64,000 bases of DNA, from NCBI RefSeq assembly GCF_007874125.1, contig NZ_CP040128.1, positions 620,001-684,000 of the forward strand, in the 5' to 3' direction. This DNA is from Noviherbaspirillum sp. UKPF54. GTDB taxonomy: Bacteria; Pseudomonadota; Gammaproteobacteria; Burkholderiales; Burkholderiaceae_D. Shown here piece by piece: positions 25,563 to 38,396 of the stretch (position 1 is the first letter of the stretch; each line of letters begins with the position of its first letter). A model generated the notes under the pieces. That model searched no databases. It was not told where the DNA came from and saw nothing but the letters and a program-made list of their open reading frames with translations. Both the position numbers and the translations under genes were made by a program.

Positions 25563-26402
25563 ATGAATACTATTGAGGCGAAGAAAGTCCTCGAGACAGC
25601 ATTGCTGTGCGCGCACGAGCCCTTGTCGATCAATGACATGAAGAAGCTCTACATGGAAAGCGGTGATGGTGATGCAGAAGTCGGTGCCGATACCATCAAA
25701 GCGATGCTGGAAGAATTGCGCGACGACTGGTCCGACAAGGGAATTGAAATTGTCAGCCTGTCTACCGGTTGGCGCTTTCAGAGTCGTCCGGGGATGAAGA
25801 AATATCTTGAGCGGCTCAATCCTGAGAAGCCGCCGAAATATACGCGCGCAACTCTGGAAACCTTGGCCATCATCGCCTATCGCCAACCGGTTACCAGGGG
25901 GGATATTGAGGAAATCCGTGGTGTCGCGGTGAACTCTCAAACCATCAAGATGCTCGAAGAGCGAGGTTGGATCGAAGCGATCGGTCACCGCGACGTGCCG
26001 GGTCGGCCGGCCTTGTTCGCTACGACCAGGCAGTTCCTTGATGATCTGGGATTGACCTCGCTTGATCAGTTGCCGCCGCTGCAGCAAGTCGCGAAAGAGG
26101 ATATGCAGGCGGGCATGCTGCCGGAAATGCAGGCGCTCGAAGGTGGAATGCAGGCTGGTCTGGACCGCGCAATCAGCCTGGCGGTGCAGGGGCCGAATGC
26201 CCTAGGGTCGGAAAGCCTGGTCGATCAAGCCGGCGTGGCCAGGTCGGAACAGGGCTTGGTCGCACAACTTCAAACCGAATTGCCGGCTTCGCAGCGCGGC
26301 ACAGATATGTCCAGCCGAGAGGCTGATGTCAAAACACCCGTAGACGCCCCCTCCAGTGAGCACAATCAAGAAGCGAACGATGAATCTGCCAATCCAGAAT
26401 GA
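25563..26402 (+). CDS. scpB: Chromosome segregation and condensation protein ScpB
   Basis: 279 residues from the ATG at 25563 ([15 protein letters not shown]), the family start. An open frame upstream runs through the tRNA and is not coding. The double winged-helix core covers residues 1-170, with [26 protein letters not shown] and [19 protein letters not shown] disordered, Gln/Glu-rich tail of about 100 residues follows. ScpB dimers join ScpA and SMC in the condensin complex. scpA is not adjacent. The stop overlaps the next gene. Confidence 0.92.
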   Translation: MNTIEAKKVLETALLCAHEPLSINDMKKLYMESGDGDAEVGADTIKAMLEELRDDWSDKGIEIVSLSTGWRFQSRPGMKKYLERLNPEKPPKYTRATLETLAIIAYRQPVTRGDIEEIRGVAVNSQTIKMLEERGWIEAIGHRDVPGRPALFATTRQFLDDLGLTSLDQLPPLQQVAKEDMQAGMLPEMQALEGGMQAGLDRAISLAVQGPNALGSESLVDQAGVARSEQGLVAQLQTELPASQRGTDMSSREADVKTPVDAPSSEHNQEANDESANPE

Positions 26403-27933
26403 AGCGCCAGTAGTCATGGCAACCGATTCCTCTGCAGTGTCGGAATCCAAAGAGAGCCAGGAACTGTCCCGTAGCGATGCATCGACGTCTACCGACGGCG
26501 GTCAGGCGGAGGAAGGTAGGAAAAAACCGGTCAAGCGCGGTGTGCGTGGGCCGCGTAGTCTGCGGCGCAGCCGTTCTCCGCGTCCGGTTGATGCGGAGAA
26601 GGCGGGAGGCGCCGCTGTCTCTGCGGATGGAAATGGGGGCGCCGATTCGACCCAGTTATCCGTGGAGGGCGGCGAACCGAGTGGCGGCAAGCCGCAGCGT
26701 GGCACGCGCGAAAACCGCAAGAGGGATGAGTTCGCAAAGGGTAAGCCCGGGCAGAAGGGGCGTGACCGGCAAGGCAAGGCTGTTCAATCGAAAACCAAGG
26801 GCGACAGCCCCGACGATATCTTCTCGTTCGTGACCTCCGATGCCTTCGATAGCGCCGCCGAGGATGCTGGCAATGGGCGCCGCGACGGGCGCCAGATGCA
26901 GGCCAAGAATGTGCGTCGCGATTTGACGGCGGAAGATGATGCGCCGAAGTTGCACAAGGTGCTGGCTGATGCTGGACTCGGCTCGCGCCGTGACATGGAA
27001 GAATTGATTATCGCCGGGCGTGTTTCGGTCAACGGCGAGCCGGCTCATATCGGGCAGCGCATTCTGCCGACTGACCAGGTGCGTATCAACGGCAAGCTAA
27101 TTCAGCGCAAAGTCACCAAGCGCCCGCCGCGCGTGCTCGTATATCACAAGCCTGCTGGCGAGATCGTCAGCCACAGCGATCCGGACGGCCGCCCCTCGGT
27201 ATTCGAGCGCCTTCCGACTATCAAGGCCGGCAAGTGGCTTGCGGTCGGGCGGCTGGATTTCAATACCGAAGGCTTGCTGCTGTTTACTACCTCGGGTGAT
27301 TTGGCCAACCGCTTGATGCACCCGCGCTACGGAATCGAGCGCGAGTACGCCGTGCGCACGCTGGGCGAGCTGGAAGAGGGTATGCGGCAGAAGCTATTGG
27401 CTGGTGTCGAGCTGGATGACGGTGTTGCGCAGTTTTCGAAGATCGCCGATGGCGGTGGCGAAGGGGCCAATCGCTGGTATCGTGTGATCATTGGCGAAGG
27501 GCGCAACCGCGAGGTGCGTCGCATGTTCGAAGCCGTTGGCTTGACGGTGTCGCGGCTGATCCGGACGCGATATGGCGCAATGACCCTGCCAAGCGGGCTC
27601 AAGCGTGGACGCTGGGAAGAGCTGGACGAGCACGCCGTGCGTAATCTGATGGCGCTGAGTGGTCTGGAGAAGGCCGCGACCCAGCAGTCTCAGGGAAAGG
27701 TGCGCGGCGAGCGGGGAGCGAAGAATGGCTTTGATAAGAACCAGCCGCAAAATCGCAACCAGTCGCGCGGTGGACAGCAGGGGCGTGCGCAAGGCGCACC
27801 GCGCAGCCGTCAGCCCGACCCGCTGCAAACCGCACTCGGATTTCCCGATGTCGGCTACGGGCGTCGCGCCGGTGGACAGGCGCGTGGCGGCCTTGGGCTG
27901 CAGGGCATGGCGCGGCGCCGCTCTCGCGGCTGA
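26380..27933 (+). CDS. rluB: 23S rRNA pseudouridine(2605) synthase RluB
   Basis: 517 residues from the ATG at 26380, which overlaps the scpB end by 23 bases; an ATG at 26416 is an alternative. Order: a long disordered basic N-terminal region (about 1-190), S4 RNA-binding domain ([21 protein letters not shown]), catalytic domain with Asp293 in [14 protein letters not shown], and a Gln/Arg/Gly-rich C-terminal tail (about 430-517). It modifies U2605 of 23S rRNA. The very long disordered ends are common in Burkholderiales RluB. Confidence 0.92.
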   Translation: MNLPIQNEAPVVMATDSSAVSESKESQELSRSDASTSTDGGQAEEGRKKPVKRGVRGPRSLRRSRSPRPVDAEKAGGAAVSADGNGGADSTQLSVEGGEPSGGKPQRGTRENRKRDEFAKGKPGQKGRDRQGKAVQSKTKGDSPDDIFSFVTSDAFDSAAEDAGNGRRDGRQMQAKNVRRDLTAEDDAPKLHKVLADAGLGSRRDMEELIIAGRVSVNGEPAHIGQRILPTDQVRINGKLIQRKVTKRPPRVLVYHKPAGEIVSHSDPDGRPSVFERLPTIKAGKWLAVGRLDFNTEGLLLFTTSGDLANRLMHPRYGIEREYAVRTLGELEEGMRQKLLAGVELDDGVAQFSKIADGGGEGANRWYRVIIGEGRNREVRRMFEAVGLTVSRLIRTRYGAMTLPSGLKRGRWEELDEHAVRNLMALSGLEKAATQQSQGKVRGERGAKNGFDKNQPQNRNQSRGGQQGRAQGAPRSRQPDPLQTALGFPDVGYGRRAGGQARGGLGLQGMARRRSRG

Positions 27934-27994
27934 TCCGCAGGGGGAGGCTTGTTATGTGGAAATGCGCGCCCCGGACTTGGGGTGCGCCATGCCA

Positions 27995-28023
27995 TTGCGA
28001 TGCGCCAAATAATTGTTTATAAT
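27995..28023 (+). promoter_or_regulatory. Strong sigma-70 promoter of the rimP-nusA-infB operon
   Basis: TTGCGA (27995-28000), a 17-base spacer and perfect TATAAT (28018-28023). Transcription would start near 28030, giving a leader of about 145 bases that contains a terminator hairpin. Confidence 0.7.
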
Positions 28024-28029
28024 TAGAGA

Positions 28030-28126
28030 GTTAACAAAAGTCGGCCCGCAAGAATAAAAGTTTGCCGGGTGCCACGTTAAGTGGGCTGAAGCGATAAAAA
28101 GATGGGCAGATGCCCATTTTTTTTTT
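28030..28126 (+). promoter_or_regulatory. Candidate attenuator leader of the rimP operon
   Basis: Between the promoter and rimP lies a structured leader ending in the hairpin ATGGGC-AGAT-GCCCAT (28102-28117) followed by a run of ten T to 28126. This is a textbook intrinsic terminator placed before the first gene, so most transcripts should stop unless read-through is allowed. Attenuator-like rimP leaders are described in other proteobacteria. Whether this one is homologous, or responds to NusA, is inference. Confidence 0.55.
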
Positions 28127-28173
28127 CTTGAACGCTTTGTGCGGACTGGCTGGCGTGGTTTTGGAGAACTGTT

Positions 28174-28659
28174 TTGCGGTTGTTGGACTTAATTGAAAAA
28201 ACCGTGGTGGGCATGGGCTACGAACTGGTCGATTTCGAGCAGGCGGCGCATGGTTTGCTGCGTGTGTATATCGACTTCCCGCCCGAGCAGGCCGACAAGG
28301 GCAATATCACGGTGGATGACTGCGAAAAGGTCAGCCACCAATTGTCGCATATGCTGACGGTCGAGAATGCCAATTACGAGCGGTTGGAGATTTCGTCTCC
28401 CGGGCTCGATCGTCCGCTGAAGAAGGCGGCCGATTATACGCGTTTCGCAGGGCAGGAAGCTGTCGTGAAGCTGCGCATGCCGATGCCCGGAGCAGCGAAT
28501 CGCAAGTCGTTCCAAGGCATTCTGCATGAGCCGGAAGGCGACAAGCTGAAACTGGAATTTGAGGGAAAAGAAGGGCCGGCGATGCTGGAGTTTACGCTCG
28601 CCGACGTGGACAAGGCACGGCTAGTGCCGAAAGTGGATTTTAGGAGTCGCAAAGCATGA
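28174..28659 (+). CDS. rimP: Ribosome maturation factor RimP
   Basis: 161 residues. It appears to start with TTG at 28174 behind a TTGGAGAAC ribosome site; the resulting [22 protein letters not shown] is the normal RimP N-terminus. Motifs continue with [23 protein letters not shown] and [22 protein letters not shown]. RimP helps 30S assembly. The stop overlaps the nusA start (ATGA). First gene of the conserved rimP-nusA-infB-rbfA-truB unit. Confidence 0.94.
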   Translation: MRLLDLIEKTVVGMGYELVDFEQAAHGLLRVYIDFPPEQADKGNITVDDCEKVSHQLSHMLTVENANYERLEISSPGLDRPLKKAADYTRFAGQEAVVKLRMPMPGAANRKSFQGILHEPEGDKLKLEFEGKEGPAMLEFTLADVDKARLVPKVDFRSRKA

Positions 28660-30215
28660 GTCGCGAAGTACTGTTGTTGGTCGATGCGCTGGCACGAGAA
28701 AAAAACGTCGATAAGGAAATCGTCTTCGGAGCGCTCGAGCATGCGCTTGCGCAAGCGACCAAGAAACGCTACGAGGGCGACGTCGATGTCCGCGTCTCCA
28801 TCGATCGCGAAACCGGCGAGTTCGAATCCTTCCGCCGCTGGCACGTCGTGCCGGATGAGGCAGGTCTGCAATTGCCCGACCAGGAAGTGCTGCACTTCGA
28901 GGCGAAGGAGCAGATTGCCGACATCGAAGTCGACGATTACATTGAGGAGCCGATCGAATCGGTCGATTTCGGCCGCCGCTTTGCGCAGGACACCAAGCAG
29001 GTGGTGCTGCAGCGTATTCGCGACGCCGAGCGCGAGCAGATCCTGCAGGATTTCCTGGCGCGCGGCGATGCGCTGGTGACCGGCACGATCAAGCGCATGG
29101 AGCGCGGCGATGCGATCGTCGAATCGGGCAAGATCGAGGCGCGCTTGCCGCGCGACCAGATGATCCCGAAGGAGAATCTGCGCGTCGGCGACCGCGTGCG
29201 CGCCTACATCCTGCGCATCGACCGCAATGCACGCGGCCCGCAGGTGATCCTGTCGCGCACCGCGCCGGAATTCATCATGAAGCTGTTCGAGCTGGAAGTG
29301 CCCGAAATCGAGCAAGGCTTGCTCGAAATTAAATCGGCGGCGCGCGACCCGGGCGTGCGCGCCAAGATCGCGGTGCACACCAACGACAAGCGCATCGACC
29401 CGATCGGCACCTGCGTCGGCATGCGCGGCTCGCGCGTGCAGGCGGTGACCGGCGAACTCGGTGGCGAGCGCGTCGACATCGTATTGTGGTCGGAAGATCC
29501 GGCCCAGTTCGTGATCGGAGCTCTCGCGCCGGCGAATGTGTCGTCGATCGTGGTCGACGAGGAAAAGCATGCGATGGACGTGGTGGTCGACGAGGAAAAC
29601 CTGGCGATTGCGATCGGCCGCGGCGGACAGAACGTGCGCCTGGCGTCCGAGCTGACCGGCTGGCAGATCAACATCATGACGGCGGAAGAATCGGCCGACA
29701 AGGCGGCGGCGGAAACCGCGGCGATTCGCGTGCTGTTCATGGAAAAGCTCGACGTCGACGAGGAAGTGGCCGACATCCTGGTGCAGGAAGGCTTCTCCAG
29801 CCTGGAAGAAATTGCCTACGTGCCGATCAACGAAATGCTGGATATCGAAGCCTTCGACGAAGACACTGTCAACGAGCTGCGCAGCCGCGCGCGCGACGCA
29901 CTTGTGACGGAAGCCATTGCCTCCGAAGAGGGTTTGGAAGGCATGGAAGATGCTTTGGTCAATCTGGAAGGCATCGACCGGATTACGGCGGGCAAACTGG
30001 GTTTGGCCGGGGTCAAGACGGTGGACGCGTTTGCCGGTTTAGCCTATGACGAATTCGGCGCCATCCTGGCCTTGCCGATAGAGCGTGCGCGTGAACTGAT
30101 TGGAAATGAATTTGAGGATGTGACCGACGATGAAATGCGCCTGATCGATGCCAAGTACGATGATCGTGCACGGGCATTGCAAGAGAAAGCGCGGGAGCTG
30201 GTTGCAGCGAAATGA
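28656..30215 (+). CDS. nusA: Transcription termination/antitermination factor NusA
   Basis: 519 residues. NusA N-domain ([27 protein letters not shown] starts it), S1 domain (about 135-200), two KH domains (around [26 protein letters not shown] and [19 protein letters not shown]) and two C-terminal acidic repeats (about 365-515), the proteobacterial layout. It binds RNA polymerase and nascent RNA, modulating pausing, termination and rRNA antitermination. Translationally coupled to rimP. Confidence 0.97.
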   Translation: MSREVLLLVDALAREKNVDKEIVFGALEHALAQATKKRYEGDVDVRVSIDRETGEFESFRRWHVVPDEAGLQLPDQEVLHFEAKEQIADIEVDDYIEEPIESVDFGRRFAQDTKQVVLQRIRDAEREQILQDFLARGDALVTGTIKRMERGDAIVESGKIEARLPRDQMIPKENLRVGDRVRAYILRIDRNARGPQVILSRTAPEFIMKLFELEVPEIEQGLLEIKSAARDPGVRAKIAVHTNDKRIDPIGTCVGMRGSRVQAVTGELGGERVDIVLWSEDPAQFVIGALAPANVSSIVVDEEKHAMDVVVDEENLAIAIGRGGQNVRLASELTGWQINIMTAEESADKAAAETAAIRVLFMEKLDVDEEVADILVQEGFSSLEEIAYVPINEMLDIEAFDEDTVNELRSRARDALVTEAIASEEGLEGMEDALVNLEGIDRITAGKLGLAGVKTVDAFAGLAYDEFGAILALPIERARELIGNEFEDVTDDEMRLIDAKYDDRARALQEKARELVAAK

Positions 30216-30266
30216 CCTGCAACGCTTCAATATCATCTGTCGAGCCCACATAGAAAAGAGGACTGA

Positions 30267-33086
30267 ATGGCGAGTAACAACGTAGCTCAATTTGCCACCG
30301 AACTGAAGATGCCAGCGGATTTGCTGCTGACGCAACTGCGTGCCGCCGGCGTCGACAAGCGTTCGGCGTCCGATGTGCTGTCCAAGGAAGACAAGGACAA
30401 GCTGTTGAACCATTTGCGCCGCTCGCACGGAGCGTCGCCGGATGGCGAAAAGAAGAAGATCACCCTCACGCGCAAGGAAACGACCGAGATCAAGCAGGCC
30501 GATGCCAGCGGCAAGTCGCGCACGATCCAGGTTGAAGTGCGCAAGAAGCGCACCTTCATCAAACGCGACGAGCCGATTGTCGAAGCCGCGCCCGCGCCGA
30601 CTGCACCAGCCGCTCCCGTGATTGACGAAGCGGAAGTGGCGCGCCGCGCGGAAGAAGCGCGCCGCCAGGCGGAGCTGATCGCGCGTCAGGAAGCCGAGTT
30701 GCGTGAAAAGCAGGAGCGTCTGGCGAAGCTGGAAGCCGAGAAGGAGGCGCAAGCCAAGGCGCAGAAAGAGGCCGAGGAAGCGCGCAAGGCGGCCGAAGCG
30801 GCCGCTGCGGCGAAGCAGCAGGAAAAGGTCGACCTCACCGCTGCCGAAGAGAAGAAGCGTGCGGACGAAGAGACCGCCAGGAAGAAGGCTGCCGAGCAGG
30901 AAGCAAAGGAGGCAGCGGAGCGCGCTGCCGCCGCCGAGCGCGCACGCAAGGCTGTTGAAGATGAAGTTGCGCAGATCAAGGCGATGATGAACGCGCCGCG
31001 CAAGGTCATGAAGGCGCCGGAGCCGGCGCCCGCACCGCAGGCGAAGGCTGCGGAAGGTACGCTGCACAAGCCCGCCGACAAGAAACCTGTCGAGAAAAAG
31101 GACGAGAAGAAGCCTGCCGTTGGCGACAAGAAGTCGATCAAGTCGGCCAACGTTTCGTCTACCTGGCAGGATGAGCAGGCGAAAAAGCGCGGCGGCATCA
31201 AGACCCGCGGCGCGGGCACTGCCGGGCCGGCGACCGGCCGCGACGGCTGGCGTGGCGGTCCGAAGGGACGCCGCTCTTCGCACGGCGACGATCAGCGCGA
31301 ATCGAACTTCCAGGTGCCGACCGAAGCCGTAATCAAGGAAGTGCACGTGCCGGAAACCATTACGGTCGCCGAACTTGCACACAAGATGGCGGTGAAGGCG
31401 TCGGAAGTGATCAAGCATTTGATGAAGCTGGGCCAGATGGTCACCATCAACCAGGTGCTCGATCAGGAAACCGCGATGATTCTGGTGGAGGAAATGGGCC
31501 ACAAGGCGTTTGCGGCCAAGCTGGACGATCCGGAAGCAATGCTCGAAGAAGTCGGCGAACACGTCGATGCTGAGGCATTGCCGCGTGCGCCGGTGGTGAC
31601 CGTGATGGGCCACGTCGACCATGGCAAGACCTCGCTGCTGGACTACATCCGCCGTGCCAAAGTGGCGGCTGGCGAAGCTGGCGGCATTACGCAGCATATC
31701 GGCGCCTATCACGTCGAAACGCCGCGCGGCATCATCACCTTCCTCGATACGCCGGGCCACGAAGCGTTTACCGCGATGCGCGCCCGCGGCGCGAAGGCGA
31801 CCGACATCGTGATTCTGGTGGTGGCAGCCGATGATGGCGTGATGCCTCAAACCAAGGAAGCGATCGCGCATGCGAAAGCAGCTGGCGTGCCCATCGTGGT
31901 GGCGATCAACAAGATCGACAAGCAGGGAGCCAATACGGACCGCGTCACGCAGGAATTGATTGCCGAAGGCGTCGTGCCGGAAGCCTATGGTGGCGATGCG
32001 CCGTTCGTGCCGGTGTCGGCCAAGACCGGCCAGGGTATCGACGACTTGCTGGAAAACGTTTTGCTGCAAGCCGAAGTGCTGGAGCTTACGTCGCCGGTCG
32101 ACACGCTGGCCAAGGGCCTCGTGATCGAAGCCAAGCTGGACAAGGGCCGCGGCCCGGTTGCCACGGTGCTGGTGCAGTCCGGTACCTTGAAGCGCGGCGA
32201 CGTGGTGCTGGCCGGTTCGTCCTATGGTCGCGTGCGTGCGATGCTGGACGAGAACGGCAAGAACATTACCGAAGCGGGACCGTCGATTCCGGTTGAAATC
32301 CAGGGCTTGACCGAGGTGCCGGCCGCCGGCGAAGAAGTGATCGTGATGGCAGACGAGCGCAAGGCGCGTGAAATCGCTCTGTTCCGTCAAGGCAAGTTCC
32401 GCGACGTGAAGCTGGCCAAGCAGCAGGCGGCAAAGCTGGAGAACATGTTCGAGCAGATGGCCGAGGGCGAAGTCAAGTCGCTGCCATTGATCATCAAGGC
32501 CGACGTGCAAGGTTCGCAGGAGGCACTGGTGCACTCGATGCAAAAGCTGTCGACCGACGAAGTACGGGTGCAGATCGTGCACGCGGCCGTTGGCGGCATC
32601 TCCGAGTCCGACGTCAACCTCGCGGTCGCGTCGAAAGCAGTCATCATCGGCTTCAACACCCGTGCCGACGCTTCCGCACGCAAGCTGGCCGAAGCCAGCG
32701 GTATCGATATTCGTTACTACAACATCATTTACGATGCGGTGGACGAAATCAAAGCCGCCATGTCGGGCATGCTGGCACCGGAGAAGCGCGAAGCGGCGCT
32801 GGGCTTGGTCGAAATCCGCCAGGTGTTCCACGTCAGCAAGGTCGGCTCGATTGCCGGCTGTTACGTGCTCGACGGCTTGGTCAAGCGTGGCGCATCGGTT
32901 CGCCTGTTGCGCAACAACGTGGTGATCTGGACCGGCGAACTCGATTCGCTCAAGCGCTTCAAGGATGACGTGAAGGAAGTGAAGGCCGGCTTCGAGTGCG
33001 GTCTGTCGCTGAAGAACTTCAATGACATCCAGGAAGGCGACCAGCTGGAAGTGTTCGAAGTGCAGGAAGTCGCACGTACCCTGTAA
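30267..33086 (+). CDS. infB: Translation initiation factor IF-2
   Basis: 939 residues. IF2_N domain at the start, then a long Lys/Glu/Ala-rich helical linker (about 100-290), a second IF2_N-like domain, and the G domain with GHVDHGKTS (about 447), DTPGHEAF and NKID, followed by domains II, III and IV. It positions fMet-tRNA on the 30S subunit and promotes subunit joining. 51 bp after nusA, in operon with rbfA and truB. Confidence 0.97.
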   Translation: MASNNVAQFATELKMPADLLLTQLRAAGVDKRSASDVLSKEDKDKLLNHLRRSHGASPDGEKKKITLTRKETTEIKQADASGKSRTIQVEVRKKRTFIKRDEPIVEAAPAPTAPAAPVIDEAEVARRAEEARRQAELIARQEAELREKQERLAKLEAEKEAQAKAQKEAEEARKAAEAAAAAKQQEKVDLTAAEEKKRADEETARKKAAEQEAKEAAERAAAAERARKAVEDEVAQIKAMMNAPRKVMKAPEPAPAPQAKAAEGTLHKPADKKPVEKKDEKKPAVGDKKSIKSANVSSTWQDEQAKKRGGIKTRGAGTAGPATGRDGWRGGPKGRRSSHGDDQRESNFQVPTEAVIKEVHVPETITVAELAHKMAVKASEVIKHLMKLGQMVTINQVLDQETAMILVEEMGHKAFAAKLDDPEAMLEEVGEHVDAEALPRAPVVTVMGHVDHGKTSLLDYIRRAKVAAGEAGGITQHIGAYHVETPRGIITFLDTPGHEAFTAMRARGAKATDIVILVVAADDGVMPQTKEAIAHAKAAGVPIVVAINKIDKQGANTDRVTQELIAEGVVPEAYGGDAPFVPVSAKTGQGIDDLLENVLLQAEVLELTSPVDTLAKGLVIEAKLDKGRGPVATVLVQSGTLKRGDVVLAGSSYGRVRAMLDENGKNITEAGPSIPVEIQGLTEVPAAGEEVIVMADERKAREIALFRQGKFRDVKLAKQQAAKLENMFEQMAEGEVKSLPLIIKADVQGSQEALVHSMQKLSTDEVRVQIVHAAVGGISESDVNLAVASKAVIIGFNTRADASARKLAEASGIDIRYYNIIYDAVDEIKAAMSGMLAPEKREAALGLVEIRQVFHVSKVGSIAGCYVLDGLVKRGASVRLLRNNVVIWTGELDSLKRFKDDVKEVKAGFECGLSLKNFNDIQEGDQLEVFEVQEVARTL

Positions 33087-33108
33087 TTCGATTGTCGCGG
33101 GCAGTTTC

Positions 33109-33186
33109 ATAGCCCGGATGGAGCCGGCGCACTGCGTGACCCGCTAGCGGGTTGCGCAATGCGGTTTAAGGCTCCGTCCGGGCTAT
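33109..33186. repeat. 78-bp nested hairpin repeat between infB and rbfA
   Basis: Outer arms ATAGCCCGGAtGGAGCC and GGCTCCGtCCGGGCTAT pair almost perfectly. Inside lie CGCACTGCG/CGCAATGCG-like arms around the palindrome ACCCGCTAGCGGGT. Intergenic palindromes beginning TAGCCCGGATGGAGC are widespread in proteobacteria (REP/attC-like repeats), so this is probably a member of a dispersed family. It could also tune read-through from infB to rbfA. Confidence 0.6.
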
Positions 33187-33208
33187 CTCGTTTTAAGGTT
33201 GCAGAACC

Positions 33209-33595
33209 ATGGCTAAACATAGCAAATCCATTCCCGGGCGCGGCGTGCGTGTCGCCGACCAGATCCAGCGCGACCTGGCCGAGATCATTGCCTACGAACT
33301 GAAGGACCCGCGCGTCGGGATGATCACGATCACCGAAGTGCAGGTGACCCCCGATTACGCGCATGCCAAGGTGTTTTTCACGACGCTGGTTGACAACGAC
33401 GAAGCGGTGCAGAACACGCTGTCGGGATTGCGCAAGGCGGCCGGCTTCATTCGCGGCCAGCTGGGGCGGCGCCTGACTATCCATACCATTCCCGAGTTGC
33501 ACTTCGTGTACGACACGTCCACGTCGCGCGGCATGGAGTTGTCCAAGCTGATCGACGCGGCCAATGCGACGCGTGCCAAGGACGCCGAAGACTGA
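33209..33595 (+). CDS. rbfA: Ribosome-binding factor A
   Basis: 128 residues, single KH-type domain. Signatures are [43 protein letters not shown] and the C-terminal [20 protein letters not shown]. RbfA binds the 30S subunit during late maturation and cold adaptation. Lies between infB and truB as usual. Confidence 0.96.
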   Translation: MAKHSKSIPGRGVRVADQIQRDLAEIIAYELKDPRVGMITITEVQVTPDYAHAKVFFTTLVDNDEAVQNTLSGLRKAAGFIRGQLGRRLTIHTIPELHFVYDTSTSRGMELSKLIDAANATRAKDAED

Positions 33596-33635
33596 ACGTT
33601 CGCCGCGCCGCGCGCGGCTCTCTTGATTTCCCCCT

Positions 33636-34568
33636 ATGGCGCAAGCATTGCCCAAGAAAATACGCGTGCCGGTGCACGGCGTTTTATTACTCGACAAGGC
33701 TGCTGGCCACTCCAGCAACGACGTGCTGATCAAGGCCAAGCGCCTGCTCAACGCGCAAAAGGCGGGGCACACCGGTACCCTCGATCCGTTTGCGACCGGC
33801 TTGCTGCCCCTTTGTTTTGGCGAGGCCACCAAGTTTGCGCAGGATTTGCTCGACGCAGACAAGACGTACGAGACGGTGGTGCATCTGGGTGTGACGACAG
33901 CGACTGGCGACACCGAAGGCGAGGTCATCGAAACGCGCGAAGTCGACGTGACGCTGGAGCGGATCGAAGCAGTCCTGGCGCGATTTCGCGGCGACATCGA
34001 CCAGGTGCCGCCGATGCATTCGGCCTTGAAGCGCGACGGCAAGCCGCTCTACGAGTACGCGCGCGCCGGCGTGACGCTCGAGCGCGAGGCGCGCCGGGTG
34101 ACGATACACACGCTGGAATTGCTCGATTACCGGGCGCCATATCTGAAGTTGCGCGTTCGTTGCAGCAAAGGAACCTATATCCGCGTGCTGGGGCAGGATA
34201 TCGGCGCCGCGCTCGGCTGCGGCGCGCATTTGCAGGCGCTGCGGCGAACGCAAGTAGGGGCGCTGAGCCTTGACGCCGCAGTCACTCTTGAACAATTGAT
34301 GGATACGGCCGAAGCGGAGCGCGAGACACGGCTGGCGCCGGTCGATGCCTTGCTTTCAACGTTTCCGGCGGTATCGCTATCCGACGAACTGGCCAGGCGT
34401 TTTTTGCATGGCCAGCGTCTTGCCCTAGGCCGGGAAGGGTATGGCCGGCTGGAGCAAGGCCGGGTGCGCGTGTATCGCGAATCCGACCGCAGCCTGCTTG
34501 GTACGGCGCAACTGGTGGAATTCGGCGTGCTCGCGCCGGAACGCCTGATCGCCACCGGCACCCATTAA
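33636..34568 (+). CDS. truB: tRNA pseudouridine(55) synthase TruB
   Basis: 310 residues. HGVLLLDKAAGHSSND and GHTGTLDPFATGLLPL with catalytic Asp50; further KTYETVVHLGVTTATGDTEGE and GTYIRVLGQDIGAALGCGAHL. The C-terminal PUA-like part includes ALGREGYG and RVYRESDRSLLG. It makes pseudouridine 55 in the T loop of most tRNAs. Its stop overlaps by four bases the stop of the convergent M48 protease gene. Confidence 0.96.
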   Translation: MAQALPKKIRVPVHGVLLLDKAAGHSSNDVLIKAKRLLNAQKAGHTGTLDPFATGLLPLCFGEATKFAQDLLDADKTYETVVHLGVTTATGDTEGEVIETREVDVTLERIEAVLARFRGDIDQVPPMHSALKRDGKPLYEYARAGVTLEREARRVTIHTLELLDYRAPYLKLRVRCSKGTYIRVLGQDIGAALGCGAHLQALRRTQVGALSLDAAVTLEQLMDTAEAERETRLAPVDALLSTFPAVSLSDELARRFLHGQRLALGREGYGRLEQGRVRVYRESDRSLLGTAQLVEFGVLAPERLIATGTH

Positions 34569-35383
34569 CCTGCCGGCTTGCGCGCTTTCGCCGCTTCGTA
34601 GAGAAACATCACCTTCGCGCTGTAGGCTTCCAGATCGGCGATCCGCGTTTCATGGGAGGGGTGCGTGCTGGCGAACTGCGGCGGTTGCCGGCTGTCCGTC
34701 GCCCGCATCTTGTGCCATACCGAGATGGCCGCGCGCGGATCATATCCCGCGCGCGCCGCCAACTCGACTCCCATGCGGTCGGCCTCGGTTTCATGTTCCC
34801 GGCTGTTCGGCAGCAAATACAGGTATTTGGACATGTCGCCGGCCAGGTTCATCTGGCCCTGGTTGACGCCTGCGGCGATGCCGACCAAGGTCAGGCCGAG
34901 CTGCGTTCCCAACTGCTGGGACGCGCGTTCGCGCCCGTGTTCGCGCAATGCATGCGAGATTTCATGGCCCATGATGGCCGCGATTTCGTCGTCTGTCAGT
35001 TTCAGTTTGTCGATAATTCCGCTGTAGAACGCGATCTTTCCACCGGCTGCGCAAAACGCATTTAGCTCGTCGGAGGTAATGACGTTCACTTCCCATTGCC
35101 AGCCAGGCGCGTCGGGGCGGAATACGGCGGTGTGGGGAATCAGGCGGTTCGCGATGGTGCGTACGCGCGACACCATCGCGAAATTCTGGTTCAGTGATTT
35201 CTTGTCCGCCGCACCGCGCATCATCTCGCTGTACGACGCACTCATCTGCTGGTTGAACTTGTCGGATGAGAAAGTCATGTATTGCGCCCGACTGACCCCG
35301 ACCACGCCGGGTGCGGTGGTGCTGACTTGCGCGCATGCGCTCAGGATCAGCAAGGCGAGCAGGGAGAAAAATCGTGCTGTCAT
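34565..35383 (-). CDS. M48 family zinc metalloprotease, lipoprotein
   Basis: 272 residues. A lipobox ILSAC (cysteine at about residue 16) gives a lipid-anchored protein, probably on the periplasmic side of a membrane. The zinc motif is MGHEISHALREHG with a distant glutamate in REHETEADRMGVEL. This matches the LoiP/YcaL-type subgroup of periplasmic M48 proteases that act in outer-membrane protein quality control. The specific substrate is unknown. Confidence 0.92.
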   Translation of the reverse strand: MTARFFSLLALLILSACAQVSTTAPGVVGVSRAQYMTFSSDKFNQQMSASYSEMMRGAADKKSLNQNFAMVSRVRTIANRLIPHTAVFRPDAPGWQWEVNVITSDELNAFCAAGGKIAFYSGIIDKLKLTDDEIAAIMGHEISHALREHGRERASQQLGTQLGLTLVGIAAGVNQGQMNLAGDMSKYLYLLPNSREHETEADRMGVELAARAGYDPRAAISVWHKMRATDSRQPPQFASTHPSHETRIADLEAYSAKVMFLYEAAKARKPAG

Positions 35384-35549
35384 ATTCCAGTCGTAAGATT
35401 TTAGACGTGCAAGAGTATAAGTTAATCAAATGGAATCTTGAATGCCTTGTGTTTCAGCAAGCAAGCTTTTGAATTTCAAGGGTTTTTCCAATTCTTCGCG
35501 GCGCAGCATGCTATAATTTTCGGTTTTCCGTATCCAGCACCTCATCACC

Positions 35550-37385
<1,836 letters not shown>

Positions 37386-37432
37386 TTTGAAAACCACGAC
37401 GCATGCGGCGTGGTAAAACGTTATGACGTCAG

Positions 37433-37464
37433 CCCGGCCGCCCTTTGGGGCCGCCGGGTTTTTT
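37433..37464 (+). terminator. Terminator of typA
   Basis: GC stem CCCGGC / GCCGGG (37433-37438 and 37453-37458), extended by inner GGCC pairing, followed by six T. The next gene starts only 23 bp later, so that gene may depend on its own weak promoter or on read-through. Confidence 0.7.
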
Positions 37465-37486
37465 CATGTCTTGCCTAGTCTTGCCT

Positions 37487-38392
37487 ATGCCATTTCTGAA
37501 TACTCATCGTCGCGCGATCGTGTTGATGATTATCGCGCCCACCCTGTGGAGCATCGCCGGCGTGCTGACGCGCCACCTGGAAGCGGCGCGCAGTTTCGAG
37601 GTGACGTTTTGGCGCAGTTTTTTCTCCGCCCTGTTTGTTGCCGGCGCGCTGGTTTTGCAGCAGGGGGGCGTGCGCTCCGCGCTGAAAACGGTGCGTGCTG
37701 TCGGCCCGCTTGGTGTGGTGAGCGGCTTGATGTGGTGCGCGATGTTTACCAGCTTCATGATCGCGCTGACCAAGACCACGGTGGCAAACACGCTGATCGT
37801 CATGAGCGTGTCGCCGCTGCTGACCGCTTTTCTCGCCTGGCTGTTGCTCAAGACCGACATTCCGCGCCGCACCTGGCTGGCGATTGTCGCTGCGTTCGGA
37901 GGGATTCTGTGGATGTTCGTGCGCAGCATCAATGATGTGGGGGGGCAGCATCTGATCGGGATGCTGATCGCCAGCGCCGTGCCGGTGGCGGCGGCGGTCA
38001 ACCTGATCGCCATCAAGCGCGCCGGGCATGGCGTCGACCTGATCCCGGCCGTGTTCCTGGGCAGCGTGTTCGCGGCCATCCTGATGCTGCCGCTGGCGTG
38101 GCCGCTCCAGGCTTCGCTGCATGATCTGGCGATCCTGGCGACGCTCGGTTTTTTCCAGCTCGGCTTTCCATGCATGCTGATGGTGCGTGCGGCGCGCCAT
38201 CTGTCGGCGCCGGAAGTGTCGCTGCTGGCGCTGCTGGAAGTGTTGCTGGGGCCCTTGTGGGCCTGGCTGGGCGCCGGGGAGGTGCCGGCGCAGGAAACGC
38301 TGATCGGCGGCGCCGTGGTGATGACGGCGCTGATATCGAACGAACTGGCGGCGATGCGTGGCGCGTCGCTCCGGCGCGGCACGCCCGCCTGA
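37487..38392 (+). CDS. EamA/DMT family transporter
   Basis: 301 residues from the ATG at 37487; the frame is open further upstream but that part overlaps the typA terminator. Ten hydrophobic helices in two EamA repeats (first repeat IIAPTLWSIAGVLTRHLEAARSFEVTFWRS to MSVSPLLTAFLAWLLLK, second about 150-290 with LLALLEVLLGPLWAWLGAGE). Inner-membrane exporter of small metabolites; substrate unknown. It converges on a transaminase gene with only 4 bp between. Confidence 0.88.
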   Translation: MPFLNTHRRAIVLMIIAPTLWSIAGVLTRHLEAARSFEVTFWRSFFSALFVAGALVLQQGGVRSALKTVRAVGPLGVVSGLMWCAMFTSFMIALTKTTVANTLIVMSVSPLLTAFLAWLLLKTDIPRRTWLAIVAAFGGILWMFVRSINDVGGQHLIGMLIASAVPVAAAVNLIAIKRAGHGVDLIPAVFLGSVFAAILMLPLAWPLQASLHDLAILATLGFFQLGFPCMLMVRAARHLSAPEVSLLALLEVLLGPLWAWLGAGEVPAQETLIGGAVVMTALISNELAAMRGASLRRGTPA

Positions 38393-38396
38393 AAAA

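Noticed and set aside
30039..33110. Very long open frame (over 1000 codons) on the minus strand
   Set aside because: It is a mirror of infB/nusA caused by strong GC3 bias; His/Arg/Leu-rich translation without domains, while the plus strand is clearly IF-2.
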